Shown here piece after piece: positions 26,539 through 35,657 of a DNA stretch of 64,000 bases. Both the position numbers and the translations under genes were made by a program. The notes beneath the pieces are model-generated. The model was not told the origin of the DNA, searched no databases, and saw only the letters and a program-made list of their open reading frames with translations. The first letter of the stretch is position 1; the number at the start of each line of letters is the position of its first letter. Origin of the DNA: Nocardia sp. BMG51109 (GTDB taxonomy: Bacteria > Actinomycetota > Actinomycetes > Mycobacteriales > Mycobacteriaceae); NCBI RefSeq assembly GCF_000526215.1, contig NZ_JAFQ01000004.1:4836001-4900000 (forward strand), read 5' to 3'.

Positions 26539-27156
26539 TCAGTTGTCGAGGTAGGCGACCAGGGCGCCGATCAGGCCGTCGAGGGCGTCGTCCAGGTCGC
26601 CGTAGGTCCCGAGGGTGCGTTCGGAGGTGATGCCGCGCATGGCCGCGGGGATCAGGGCGGCCACCCGGCGGATCTTGGCCGGGTCGGGGTTCAGGTCGGC
26701 GAAGGCTCGTTCACAGGCCTTGTCCCAGTTGGGTTTCCAGGAGGCCAGTTCGGCGGCGGTGAGGGGGTAGTCGCGTTCCAGCTCCGCGTGGTCGCGGGGG
26801 AGCGCGGCGCGCAGGGTCTCGATGGCCAGGGACTCCGGCCTGCGCAGGCCGGTCGCCATCGCCTTGATCAGGGCCGACACCCGTTCGTGCAGGGTGCCGT
26901 CCGGTTTGATGCCGGCCGGGAGGTCGCCGCGCTTGTCGGCCGTGTGACGCAGCACCGCCGCCCACAGACCGTCGATATCGCCGAACTGGTACTTGATCAC
27001 GCCCCAGGTCGCGCCGATATCGCGGGCGATCCGGTTGCCCGACACGGCCGCGGGATCGCCCGTCGCCAGCGAGGTGATCGCCGCCTCGAGCATGCTCTCC
27101 CGGGAGGCGATGCCGCGCTTGTTCGCGCGTCGCCCGGTGGTGGCCGTATCCGTCAC
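26539..27156 (-). CDS. TetR-family transcriptional regulator
   Basis: 205 residues. The N-terminal helix-turn-helix (SRESMLEAAITSLATGDPAA and RIARDIGATWGVIKYQFGD) is TetR type; the rest is the ligand-binding helical domain. It is divergent from the KshA-like oxygenase gene with 124 bases between, containing two palindromes, so autoregulation and control of the oxygenase/oxidoreductase pair are likely. The ligand may be a steroid-like substrate, by analogy with KstR regulators. Confidence 0.88.
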   Translation of the reverse strand: MTDTATTGRRANKRGIASRESMLEAAITSLATGDPAAVSGNRIARDIGATWGVIKYQFGDIDGLWAAVLRHTADKRGDLPAGIKPDGTLHERVSALIKAMATGLRRPESLAIETLRAALPRDHAELERDYPLTAAELASWKPNWDKACERAFADLNPDPAKIRRVAALIPAAMRGITSERTLGTYGDLDDALDGLIGALVAYLDN

Positions 27157-27175
27157 GACCGCCGATTCTACTGGT

Positions 27176-27185
27176 CCTGATCAGG
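27176..27185. promoter_or_regulatory. Palindromic putative TetR operator
   Basis: CCTGATCAGG is a perfect 10-base palindrome 20 bases upstream of the TetR ATG and about 95 bases from the oxygenase start. Confidence 0.45.
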
Positions 27186-27213
27186 GCGCTTCGGTTCCGC
27201 AGAGGTCTCTTGC

Positions 27214-27228
27214 CTTCTTTCAAAGAGG
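27214..27228. promoter_or_regulatory. Second palindrome in the TetR/oxygenase gap
   Basis: TCTTT-C-AAAGA at 27216-27226, with flanks extending the symmetry, lies upstream of a TATTCT -10-like hexamer at 27232-27237. It could be the operator over the oxygenase promoter. Confidence 0.4.
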
Positions 27229-27280
27229 GTTCTATTCTTGTGCCGGAGCAAGCGGCCCCTCGAGCGCCTGGAGGATCGGG

Positions 27281-28339
27281 ATGGCAAAACCGCCCCTGTC
27301 GATGGAGCCGACGGGCTGGTTTCAGGTGGCGTGGAGCGCCGAGATCGAGGTCGGCGCCGTGCACAAGATGAAGTACTTCGGGCGCGAAATGGTCGCCTGG
27401 CGTTCGGCTTCCGGCCGGATCGCGGTATTCGACGCCTACTGCGAACATCTCGGCGCGCACCTCGGATACGGCGGGCACGTCGAGGGCGAAAGTCTCGTCT
27501 GCCCGTTCCACGGGTGGGAATGGAATCGCGAGGGGCGCAACGTGTGCATCCCGTACGAGAACCACCCGAACAAGGTGCGGCGGATCCGCAGCTACCCCGT
27601 GGCCGAGCGGAACGAGGCGGTGTGGATCTGGTACGACATCGACGGCCGCGCACCGTATTTCGAGGTGCCGGACATCTTCGAGGCATTCGGCGACGGCAGG
27701 ACCGCCGCCGACTACTACCCGCCCGTGCCCGCGGCCACGCTGTTGCGGCAGGGGCTGGAGCTGCATCCGCAGTACATCATGGAGAACGGCGTCGACTTCG
27801 CGCACTTCAAGTTCGTGCACAAGACGCCGTTCGTCCCGGAGTTCACCCGGCACGACTTCTCCGGCCCGGTCTCCTACGTCGACTTCACCATCGCCTTCGA
27901 CGAGGGCGTGGCCGAGGACCAGGTCAACAGCGGAGTCGAGTCGATCAACGCCGGGTTGGGCTGTTCGATCACCAAGAGCTGGGGCATGGTCGACAACCGC
28001 ACCATGCCCGCGGTGACACCCGTGGACGAGCACACCTCGGACGTGCGCTTCACCGTGTGGATCGGGCGCAGGCCCGGCGACGACGCCGCCGAGATCGGCC
28101 GGTACGGAAAGACCATGGCGGACTTCGTGATCGAGCAGTTCGAGGCGGATATCCACATCTGGGCGCACCAGCGGTACTCCGACCCGCCCGCGTTGTCGCC
28201 CAAGGAGTACAAGGGGTTCAAGGCACTGCGCGAATGGGCGACGCAGTTCTACCCCGGCGGCGCCCCGACCGGTACGCCGCGCGGGCCGGAGAGCGGCGCC
28301 GTCGAATCCTCCCCGGGCCCGGCGGCGACTCGGGCCTGA
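27281..28339 (+). CDS. Rieske non-haem iron oxygenase, KshA-like
   Basis: 352 residues from ATG 27281 after GGAGGATCGGG. Rieske ligands Cys54-x-His56 and Cys74-x2-His77 are visible (CEHLGAH...CPFHGW). The mononuclear iron site is Asp172, His175, His180 in ENGVDFAHFKFVH. Length and the ILHPQ/NGVDFAHFKFVH-like context match the oxygenase of 3-ketosteroid 9-alpha-hydroxylase in Nocardia and Mycobacterium relatives. It needs a KshB-type reductase, not encoded here. It is followed after 64 bases by an NAD(P)-binding oxidoreductase. Steroid or another cyclic terpenoid may be the substrate. Confidence 0.88.
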   Translation: MAKPPLSMEPTGWFQVAWSAEIEVGAVHKMKYFGREMVAWRSASGRIAVFDAYCEHLGAHLGYGGHVEGESLVCPFHGWEWNREGRNVCIPYENHPNKVRRIRSYPVAERNEAVWIWYDIDGRAPYFEVPDIFEAFGDGRTAADYYPPVPAATLLRQGLELHPQYIMENGVDFAHFKFVHKTPFVPEFTRHDFSGPVSYVDFTIAFDEGVAEDQVNSGVESINAGLGCSITKSWGMVDNRTMPAVTPVDEHTSDVRFTVWIGRRPGDDAAEIGRYGKTMADFVIEQFEADIHIWAHQRYSDPPALSPKEYKGFKALREWATQFYPGGAPTGTPRGPESGAVESSPGPAATRA

Positions 28340-28403
28340 TCCGCGAGACCTGTTCCGGCGGCAGGTGATCGGCCGCCCGTAGACGAGCGAAAGGCAGCAC
28401 AGC

Positions 28404-29492
28404 ATGAGTGTCACCGCGGACAAGGTCCGGGTGTTCCAGGTCGCGACCGGCAACCTCGGCACCGAGACGATCGGCCGCATCCGCAATCATCCGGATCTGG
28501 AACTCGTTGGGCTGCACTGCTATTCACCGGACAAGATCGGGCGCGACGCGGGCGAGATCGCCGGCATCGGGCCGATCGGGGTGATCGCCACCGGCTCGGT
28601 CGAGGAGATTCTCGCCGCCCGCCCCGACGTGCTCACCTTCCACGGCGTGTTCCCGGACGAGGATCTCTACGAGAAGGTGCTCGAGGCGGGCATCAACGTG
28701 GTGACCACCGCGGACTGGATCACCGGCTTCCACCGCGACACCAACCACCCGCATCCCTCGGGCAGGAGGGTCAGCGAGGTGATCCAGGCCGCGTGCGAGC
28801 GCGGCAGCGCGACCTTCTACGGCACCGGCATGAATCCCGGCCTGGCGCAGATCCTCGGAATCGTCCACACCGCAGACGTTTCCGAGATCGAGAACGTCAC
28901 CGTCACCGAATCGGTCGACGTCTCCTGCCATCATTCCGTCGACACCTGGAAGGCCGTCGGCTACGGCCGGCCGGTCGACGACCCGACCATCCCGGACTCT
29001 CTCTACAAGTACACCGCGGTCTTCGCCGACGCGGTCTACCTGATGGCCGACGCCTTCGACCTGGAACTCGACGAGGTGACATTCGGCTACGAGCTCGGCG
29101 CCTGCACCAAGGACATCGACCTCGGCTGGTACCGGCTGCCCAAGGGTTCCCTGGGCGCCAACTACATCAGGTACCGGGGCCTGGTCGACGGCGTCCCGCG
29201 GGTGGAAACCCACCTCGAGTGGCAGATGACCCCGCACACCGACCCGGCATGGAACATCAAGGGCTGCTACATCACCCAGGTGACCGGCGACCCGAACATC
29301 TACAGCAAACACATGATCTTCCCCCGCGAGGGCATGGACCTCTCGAACCCGGAGAACTTCGCCTCGATCGGCATGACGGTCACCGGCATGCCCGCCCTCA
29401 ACGCGATCAGGGCGGTCGTAGCCGCCCGCCCGGGCATCATCACCAGCGCAGACCTACCCTTGCGCGGCTTCGCCGGCCGCTTCGCACTCTGA
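28404..29492 (+). CDS. Dihydrodipicolinate-reductase-like NAD(P)-binding oxidoreductase
   Basis: 362 residues. The N-terminal Rossmann segment (VRVFQVATGNLGTETIGRI) and LVGLHCYSPDKIGRDAG resemble the DapB-like family that includes 2,4-diaminopentanoate dehydrogenase and many mycobacterial paralogues. The mid-region (YGTGMNPGLAQILG, ESVDVSCHHSVDTW) is family-specific. Genuine DapB is shorter and has other substrate residues, so lysine biosynthesis is unlikely. Its place after the Rieske oxygenase gene suggests a role in the same catabolic or modification step. Confidence 0.8.
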   Translation: MSVTADKVRVFQVATGNLGTETIGRIRNHPDLELVGLHCYSPDKIGRDAGEIAGIGPIGVIATGSVEEILAARPDVLTFHGVFPDEDLYEKVLEAGINVVTTADWITGFHRDTNHPHPSGRRVSEVIQAACERGSATFYGTGMNPGLAQILGIVHTADVSEIENVTVTESVDVSCHHSVDTWKAVGYGRPVDDPTIPDSLYKYTAVFADAVYLMADAFDLELDEVTFGYELGACTKDIDLGWYRLPKGSLGANYIRYRGLVDGVPRVETHLEWQMTPHTDPAWNIKGCYITQVTGDPNIYSKHMIFPREGMDLSNPENFASIGMTVTGMPALNAIRAVVAARPGIITSADLPLRGFAGRFAL

Positions 29493-29847
29493 CCCTGCCG
29501 TATTCCAGTCGCAGCAAACATGGTCGCTCGGTTTGCCGGCGGGGAGTAACCAACCGGTGAGTGTCCGATCGTGTGGTCGGTGGTTCATGATCACGATGCG
29601 AGTCGCGCCTGGCAGACAACCGAATGCCGGCGCCGGCTCGCTAGCCTTCGGTTCGCGGAACGATGGGCACGAACTCGCCGACAGCTACACGCAAGCAACA
29701 AGTTACCGTGCTGGTTTCCGCTAAAGACGTTGCACTGCAACAATTTCCGGTAAGGTCCCGGAACGTGCTCACACCACAACAAATGCCAGGCCGTCCCGCA
29801 GCAGGCAGAAAGGGACACAACGCGGCACCGAGCGCGAGGGTCACGCG
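29493..29847. promoter_or_regulatory. Gap before the CYP157-like P450, two inverted repeats
   Basis: 355 bases. GTTGCA-C-TGCAAC (29729-29741) and TTCCGG/CCGGAA arms (about 29745-29763) are adjacent palindromes in a lower-GC stretch. A 62-codon frame (29663-29851) overlaps the P450 start with TTGA but has no recognised homology and is not called as a gene. Confidence 0.4.
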
Positions 29848-31095
29848 TTGAGCAATACAGATCCGGGTTTGCCGGGCGGACCCCCGATCGCGTACAGGTC
29901 CCCGGTATCCGCCGACTCGCATGTTCGGCTGGATGCCCCCTCGTTCGCGGCCGATCCGCACCGCGCTTACGCAGGCATGCGACGTCACGGCCCGTTGGTG
30001 CCGATCGAGCTTTCGCCGGGGGTGCCGGCGACGCTCGTGATCGGGTACCAGGTGGCCGTGCAAATCCTCAACGACGAGCACCATTTCCCCGCCGACTCCC
30101 GCCGCTGGGAGAAGAACGCCGCCTCGGACTGCCCGCTGGTGCCGATGCTGGGCTATCGCCAGAATGCGCTGCGAACCGCGGGTGCGGAACACGAGCGGTA
30201 CCGGCGCACCATCATCGCGGCGTTGGAAACCGTCGACCTGCACAAGGTGCACGACGCGGTCGCGCGGGCCGCCGAGGCGCTGATCAATACCTTCTGCGAG
30301 CACGGTACCGCCGACCTGCGGATGGACTACGCGTTTCCGCTGACCTTCCGGGTCCTGAGTGAGCTGATGGGTTTTCCCGAAGACGCCGCGGCCGCGGCCT
30401 ACCAGGGGATGGCCGCGATGCTGGAGGGAGTGGGCGCCGAGGAGGGGCAGCAGCGTTTCGTCGAGGCTCTGATCGGAGTTGTCCAGCACAAGCAGGCCGA
30501 GCCGGGCGACGATCTGACCTCGGAGCTGCTGAGGCATCCCGACGGGCTCGATCTCATGGAGATGGTGAATCAGGCGGCGCTGCTGTTCTCGATGGGTACG
30601 GAGCCGACCTGCAATCTCATCCTCAACGCGCTGCTGCTGTTGATGACCGACGAGCAATACGGCGGTGAGGTCCTCAGCGGCGCCATGGCTACCCGGGACG
30701 CCATCGATGCCGTGCTGTTCGAGGACCCGCCGCTGGCGAACTGGTGCGTGAGCTACCCCAGACAGCCACAACTCGTCGGCGATGCGTGGCTACCGGCTGA
30801 TCAACCGGTGGTCATCAGCTTGGCCGCGTGCAACAACGATCCCGCCGTCGCGGGCGGTGACCGCAGGGGCAACCGGTCGCACCTGGCATGGGGAGGCGGT
30901 CCGCACGCCTGCCCGGCCCAGTCCCTCGCCCGGACGATCACCTCGCAGGGCATCGACCTGCTGCTAGACGCCCTGCCGGACATCCGCTCGCAAGTACCTG
31001 CGCAGCAACTGGATTGGCGGCCGGGGCAGTTCCACCGTGCGTTGGCGGCGCTACCGGTTCGGTTTCCGGCGTGCCCGCCGATGCGTCTCGCCTGA
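29848..31095 (+). CDS. CYP157-like cytochrome P450 lacking the ExxR motif
   Basis: About 415 residues from a TTG at 29848; no upstream ATG or GTG fits, so the start is uncertain. The haem loop WGGGPHACPAQSLAR is typical of the CYP157 group linked to Streptomyces conservons. The I-helix is LLFSMGTEPTCNL. Where the K-helix ExxR should be, the sequence is DAVLFEDPPLANW, so the usual Glu-Arg pair is absent, as reported for CYP157C1 of Streptomyces coelicolor. Conservon partners (sensor kinase, roadblock protein, DUF742, GTPase) are not next to it. Function unknown. Confidence 0.83.
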   Translation: MSNTDPGLPGGPPIAYRSPVSADSHVRLDAPSFAADPHRAYAGMRRHGPLVPIELSPGVPATLVIGYQVAVQILNDEHHFPADSRRWEKNAASDCPLVPMLGYRQNALRTAGAEHERYRRTIIAALETVDLHKVHDAVARAAEALINTFCEHGTADLRMDYAFPLTFRVLSELMGFPEDAAAAAYQGMAAMLEGVGAEEGQQRFVEALIGVVQHKQAEPGDDLTSELLRHPDGLDLMEMVNQAALLFSMGTEPTCNLILNALLLLMTDEQYGGEVLSGAMATRDAIDAVLFEDPPLANWCVSYPRQPQLVGDAWLPADQPVVISLAACNNDPAVAGGDRRGNRSHLAWGGGPHACPAQSLARTITSQGIDLLLDALPDIRSQVPAQQLDWRPGQFHRALAALPVRFPACPPMRLA

Positions 31096-31225
31096 CGGAC
31101 GAGGATCCGACCACCACATCACGCCCAGCTCTTCCCTCGGCCAGGCAACTGCCGGTTCGGCACGTAGTCGAGCCGAACCGCTGTCCGGGCGTCCCACGGC
31201 GACTCATTGAAAGGCAGGTCCCACG

Positions 31226-32869
31226 ATGACAACGACCTCGGAGCACTCCGCATTCGCGACCGGGCAAGAGGCTCGCGAGATCGACGCAGTCGTCGTCGGA
31301 GCCGGATTCGCCGGGCTCCACATGCTGTACAAGTTGCGCGAACTCGGACTCTCGGTGCAGGTGTACGAAGCGGGTGACGGACTCGGCGGCACGTGGTACT
31401 GGAACCGCTATCCGGGCGCACGCGTCGACGTGAAGAGCGTGTACTACAACTACTCCTTCGACCCGGAGCTCGAGCAGGAGTGGGAGTGGACGGAGAAGTA
31501 TCCGCCGCAGCCGGAGTTGCTCCGCTACATCAACCACGTCGCGGATCGTTTCGATCTGCGCAAGGACGTGCGGTTGCGGACCCGGGTCACCGCTGCGGTC
31601 TACGACGAGTCCGCCGCGCGGTGGCGGATCACGACCGATCAGGGCGAGGTCCTCTCGGCGCGGTTCGCGGTCATGGCGACAGGCTGTCTGTCGGTGGCGA
31701 AGATGGTGGAAGTTCCGGGCATCGAGACGTTCCGGGGCCGCAGCTTCCACACCGGCGACTGGCCCGAGCAGGAGGTGGACTTCACCGGCCGGCGGGTCGC
31801 GGTGATCGGCACCGGTTCCTCCGGGGTGCAGGTTATTCCGCTCGTCGCCGAAACGGCCGAGAAGCTCACCGTGTTCCAGCGAACCGCGAACTATGTTCTT
31901 CCCGCTCGCAATCACCCGATCGATCCCGAATTCCAGCGCGGGATCAAGTCTCGCTACCGCGATGTGCGCAAGGCCAACCGGGAATCGTCGTTCGGCATCG
32001 CGCAACCCGAGGCCACCAAGGGGGCGCTCGAGGTGAGCGAAGAGGAGCGCAATGCCTTCTACCGCAAGGTATGGGCGGACAAAGACAGCGAACTGGTCAG
32101 CATGATGGTCGGATTCACCGACACACTCTCCGACGAAGCCTCCAACGAGACCGCCGCCCAGTTCATCCGCGACCGAATCGCCGAGATCGTGACGGATCCG
32201 GCTGTCGCCCGGCTACTGCAGCCCGTCGGCTTCTTCGGCGTCAAGCGCCCGGTCCTGGGGACGGACTACTACGAGACCTTCAATCGTCCCAATGTCCGGC
32301 TCGTGGACGTTCGCGCGACCCCGCTCACCGAGGTCACCGAATCCGGACTTGCGACGACGGAGGAGAATTTCGAGTTCGACGACATCATCTACGCCACCGG
32401 ATACGACGCGATGACCGGCGCGCTGGATGCGATCGACATTCGCGGCCGGGGTGGTGCGTCGCTGCGGGAGAAGTGGGCCGCCGGGCCCGTCACCTACCTC
32501 GGTCTCGCCGTGGCGGGCTTCCCGAACCTCTTCACGCTTACCGGCCCGGGTAGCCCCTCGGTCCTGTCGAACATGATGGTGTCCATCGAGCAGCACGTCG
32601 ACTGGGTGGCGGACGCGATCGATACGATGCGGTCCAACGGCGTCACGACCATGGAGGCCGAGGTCGACGCGGAGCAGGAATGGACCCGACACGTCGGCGA
32701 AGCCGGCGATATGACGCTCTATCCGAAGGTGGACTCCTGGTACGTCGGGTCGAACGTGCCCGGCAAGCCGAGGGTGATGTACGCGTACATCGGCGGCGTC
32801 GGAGCATATCGCGAAAAATGCGACCAGGTCGCCGCCGACGACTACGACGGTTTCACTCTGACGCAGTAA
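31226..32869 (+). CDS. Flavin-binding Baeyer-Villiger monooxygenase
   Basis: 547 residues. FAD site GAGFAGLH near residue 30, GLGGTWYWNRYPGARVD, the BVMO fingerprint FRGRSFHTGDWP near residue 168, and the NADPH site VIGTGSSGVQV near 193. The protein fits the cyclohexanone/phenylacetone monooxygenase group, which inserts oxygen next to a ketone. A purine-rich AAAGGCAG precedes the ATG. With the KshA-like oxygenase and P450s nearby it could act on cyclic ketones of steroid or terpenoid origin. Confidence 0.92.
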   Translation: MTTTSEHSAFATGQEAREIDAVVVGAGFAGLHMLYKLRELGLSVQVYEAGDGLGGTWYWNRYPGARVDVKSVYYNYSFDPELEQEWEWTEKYPPQPELLRYINHVADRFDLRKDVRLRTRVTAAVYDESAARWRITTDQGEVLSARFAVMATGCLSVAKMVEVPGIETFRGRSFHTGDWPEQEVDFTGRRVAVIGTGSSGVQVIPLVAETAEKLTVFQRTANYVLPARNHPIDPEFQRGIKSRYRDVRKANRESSFGIAQPEATKGALEVSEEERNAFYRKVWADKDSELVSMMVGFTDTLSDEASNETAAQFIRDRIAEIVTDPAVARLLQPVGFFGVKRPVLGTDYYETFNRPNVRLVDVRATPLTEVTESGLATTEENFEFDDIIYATGYDAMTGALDAIDIRGRGGASLREKWAAGPVTYLGLAVAGFPNLFTLTGPGSPSVLSNMMVSIEQHVDWVADAIDTMRSNGVTTMEAEVDAEQEWTRHVGEAGDMTLYPKVDSWYVGSNVPGKPRVMYAYIGGVGAYREKCDQVAADDYDGFTLTQ

Positions 32870-32873
32870 CCAA

Positions 32874-32888
32874 GGCACTGCCGGTGCC
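32874..32888 (+). terminator. Short hairpin after the BVMO gene
   Basis: GGCAC-TGCCG-GTGCC forms a 5-base stem four bases past the BVMO stop, between convergent genes. There is no U-tract, so terminator function is only plausible. Confidence 0.35.
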
Positions 32889-32960
32889 CTGCGTGTCAGA
32901 CTGAGTTGAGTCCACTGGTCCACAGCAAATCGGCCCGACACGCACGGCCAGGGCCAGCTG

Positions 32961-33707
32961 CTATGCGTCGACTGCTGTGGTGCGGAACTGTTCCGGGAGG
33001 ACTCGGCCGTGTTGTTTTACCTCCTGGGTGGCTGCGATGACGTCTTTCACGGTGTCGATGCCGCGCCAGTATCCGGCGAGCCGGTAGCCGATGAGTTGGC
33101 CGCCTTCGGCCAGCTTGGGGAAGGTGGTGTCTTCGTGGTCGCCGATGTCGGGCAGTTCGTCCACCACGTCGGGGTCGAAGACATAGATTCCGGCGTTGAT
33201 CCAGTATGGCAGTTCCGGCGACTGGACGAAGCCGCGGATTTTGTCTCCGTCCAATTCGGCGACGCCCCAGTTCGATCGGTAGGGCGACAATGCGATGGTG
33301 ACCGCGCCGTCGTGGGCATGGTGGAACTGCGCGAGGTCGGCGAGTGAGAACGTGGTGATCACGTCACCGTTCAGCACGAAAAACGGTGCATCCGGGTTGG
33401 CCAAATGTGTTGCGGCGTATTTCAATCCACCGCCCCGGCCGAGAGGCTCGTCCTCGATGGCGTAGTCGACGCGCAGGCCGAAGCGAGAACCGTCGCCCAC
33501 GTAGTCGGTGATCATCTCGTGTTTGTAGCCACCGGAGATGGTGACCGCGTCCACGCCGTGTTCGGCCAGCCAGGCCAGTTGATAGCCGACGATCGGTGCG
33601 CCCGCGACGGGGACCATCGCTTTCGGGGCGTCGTCGGTGTAGGGCCTCATGCGGGTGGCTTGGCCGCCCGCCAGAATGAGGGCTTGGGTGACCGGTTGTG
33701 CGGGCAA
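32961..33707 (-). CDS. Sugar-1-phosphate nucleotidyltransferase
   Basis: 248 residues. NTP-binding signature LILAGGQATRMRPYTDDAPKA at the N-terminus (G-G-x-x-T-R-x-R...K), VNGDV-type metal loop as FVLNGDVITTF near residue 108, and EDEPLGRGGGLKYA. It joins a sugar-1-phosphate to an NTP to make an activated sugar. No sugar-modifying genes follow it, so the product and pathway are unknown. Confidence 0.88.
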   Translation of the reverse strand: MPAQPVTQALILAGGQATRMRPYTDDAPKAMVPVAGAPIVGYQLAWLAEHGVDAVTISGGYKHEMITDYVGDGSRFGLRVDYAIEDEPLGRGGGLKYAATHLANPDAPFFVLNGDVITTFSLADLAQFHHAHDGAVTIALSPYRSNWGVAELDGDKIRGFVQSPELPYWINAGIYVFDPDVVDELPDIGDHEDTTFPKLAEGGQLIGYRLAGYWRGIDTVKDVIAATQEVKQHGRVLPEQFRTTAVDA

Positions 33708-33739
33708 TGCGCCTCCTATCTAGTTGGGTGCGAGGTGAA

Positions 33740-34063
33740 CCGAATGCGGGCCATCCTAACGACGGCAGGCAGCCACTGTTCCTGTTCCTCAACATCGCCG
33801 CCACTCACACCCCCACTCACGGCTATCTCCCCGGCGCGGAAACAGACAGCTGGACACTGGCCTCAGCTTGCCTGTATGCCGGCGACTACGACGGCGCGGC
33901 GCGGTACGGCCGCGAGACGGTCGACATCCTGTCTACGGTGTCGTCGCAACGTTGCCGCACGCGGCTGCAAGATCTCGATTCCCTTGCATCCCGCTACGAC
34001 CGCAATCCCGTCGTCGCCGAGATGCGAGAAGAGGTCCGTCCGGTAATCTCAACTGCCTGTTGA
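33740..34063 (+). pseudogene. Chimeric gene remnant: hydrolase-like head, TPR-regulator-like tail
   Basis: An open frame of about 100 codons with no convincing start signal. The first part (RQPLFLFLNIAATHTPTHGY) looks like the strand-loop of a sulfatase/alkaline-phosphatase-type enzyme. After LPGAETDSW it switches to text (LASACLYAGDYDGAARYGRE, then RTRLQDLDSLASRYDRNP) typical of the last helical repeats of XRE/TPR regulators. Both parts are far shorter than their families. It probably arose by deletion joining two genes. The family guesses are from pattern memory and are tentative. Confidence 0.5.
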
Positions 34064-34478
34064 GCTACCTATTTGGGGTCCAGGTCGATCGACGTAATCC
34101 GCGTTTCCTCTATCGGCGGAATAACACCCAGATTGCCTCTGAGGCCCGTTGTGCACGGCACAAAGCAATAGCCCGATTCGCACTCGTGTCGGTTCTTGAT
34201 GGCATGTAAACATGCGCCTGTGGTCGGTTCCACCTAGCAAGGATGTCCGCATCAGATCGGGCAGAGTCTGTGCCAACCAGGCGGCGCGCTCGAGCCGACG
34301 GTACAAAAGGTGAGGCTGTTCGCCCGGACGGGTGGGGCGTTGGCACTGACACGTTACCGAACAGTTGCAGCGAGATGGAGCTTCGGTGGATCGGCTTCTA
34401 TTGGACCGAAAATCGGTTCTGCGCCAGGGCTTTTGATGGATACTGTGTGCACAGTCGACATTGCGGAGGCATTGGCCC
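34064..34478. other. Lower-GC gap before the PhyH gene
   Basis: About 415 bases of visibly lower GC than flanking genes. A palindrome GCATGT-AA-ACATGC occupies 34202-34215. Short frames on both strands look random. A ribosome site GCGGAGGC at 34463-34470 belongs to the next gene. Confidence 0.45.
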
Positions 34479-35378
34479 ATGCACACGTTGTCCCCGGCAG
34501 ATACGGTGCTGTTGCCGTCTGGTCGTGACGTCGCGTTCTTCGCCGAGCACGGCTGGTTCCTGTCTCGAAAGCTGCTCGCCGACACCGAGATCGATGCGCT
34601 GGTGGCGGCCACCGAAGGGTTCTACGCCGGTGAGCGGAGTCGGTGCCTGCCCGTTCGACCGCCACAGTTGAAGTACTGGAAACCCGAGCACGGCGCGGTG
34701 AAACGGGAGAACGACTATGTCCACTACGAAAGTGACGCCATCGCCGAACTGTGCCTCAAACCGCTGATCGGCGCGGCGGCCGCTCGCCTGTTACAGGTCC
34801 GCGAGATTCGAGTCCTGCAAGCCACACTCATCTACAAACCGCCGGTCGTGGACGAGCCGACCAATATCGTGCCTCTGCACTCCGACCGGCATTACTGGGC
34901 GACCTCGGCATCGGACAACATCGTTACCGCCTTCATTCCGCTGCACGACTGTGGCGAGGAGAACGGGACGATCGCCATGGTCGACGGCAGCCATCGATGG
35001 CCGGAATCGGGCGTCGACGAACGTGTCGCCGCAGGGCAGTTCGCCGCCGGCGCTCCCGCCACATGGGAGGCTTTGGTCGCAGCGCACGCCGCGCGCAACG
35101 GTAGCACCCTCGATCCCATTCCCATGGTTATCCCGAAGGGGCACATGAGCTTTCACCACAGTCGCACCTACCACGGCAGTGGCGCCAACCGTACCGGCCG
35201 TCCTCGCAGAGCCATCTCGCTGCACCTGCAAGACACCGCGAATACCTACCGGGAGATCACCCTGGCGGACGGCACGCTCGCCACCTACAACCATGATTGG
35301 CTGGTCCGGCGCACCCCCGGCGGGCACCCGGACTACGCGGACCCTGAGTACTGCCCGCTGCTGTGGTCCACGCCGTGA
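34479..35378 (+). CDS. Phytanoyl-CoA dioxygenase (PhyH)-family Fe(II)/2-oxoglutarate oxygenase
   Basis: 299 residues from ATG 34479, nine bases after GGAGGC; the frame is open a little further upstream without a better start. The iron ligands are His and Asp in PLHSDRHYW and the distal His in SRTYHGSGANRT; the 2-oxoglutarate Arg is probably in GRPRRAISLH. Members hydroxylate small molecules, including natural products. No partner gene is obvious; the substrate is unknown. Confidence 0.87.
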   Translation: MHTLSPADTVLLPSGRDVAFFAEHGWFLSRKLLADTEIDALVAATEGFYAGERSRCLPVRPPQLKYWKPEHGAVKRENDYVHYESDAIAELCLKPLIGAAAARLLQVREIRVLQATLIYKPPVVDEPTNIVPLHSDRHYWATSASDNIVTAFIPLHDCGEENGTIAMVDGSHRWPESGVDERVAAGQFAAGAPATWEALVAAHAARNGSTLDPIPMVIPKGHMSFHHSRTYHGSGANRTGRPRRAISLHLQDTANTYREITLADGTLATYNHDWLVRRTPGGHPDYADPEYCPLLWSTP

Positions 35379-35657
35379 ACCCGCTCGCTACCCCGGATTC
35401 GCGTGCACAGGGTGCGCCAGCCGCAGCGGCACACCGTCGATCAACCGGGTTGCGCCGACCTGCCCAACTACCTTCCGCCAGGTGAACAGTCGGAATCAGT
35501 TGCGGGAGAGCTCAACTCAGCTCCGCTGACAAGCTCGTTCCGTGAACATCGAAGCCGCCTGGCCCTGCACAGTCGGCCTGTGCCCGAGGCGGATCTGAGC
35601 TGTTGTGGGCTGCCGCCGAGGGTGTCTGAAATCGGCTGGGCGGGCCGAAATACCCAT

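Noticed and set aside
29663..29851. 62-codon frame overlapping the CYP157-like start
   Set aside because: Stop overlaps the TTG start, which is suggestive, but composition and lack of homology make it more likely control DNA.
34049..34612. Minus-strand frame before the PhyH gene
   Set aside because: Overlaps the PhyH start and has no family features; codon pattern is unlike the neighbours.
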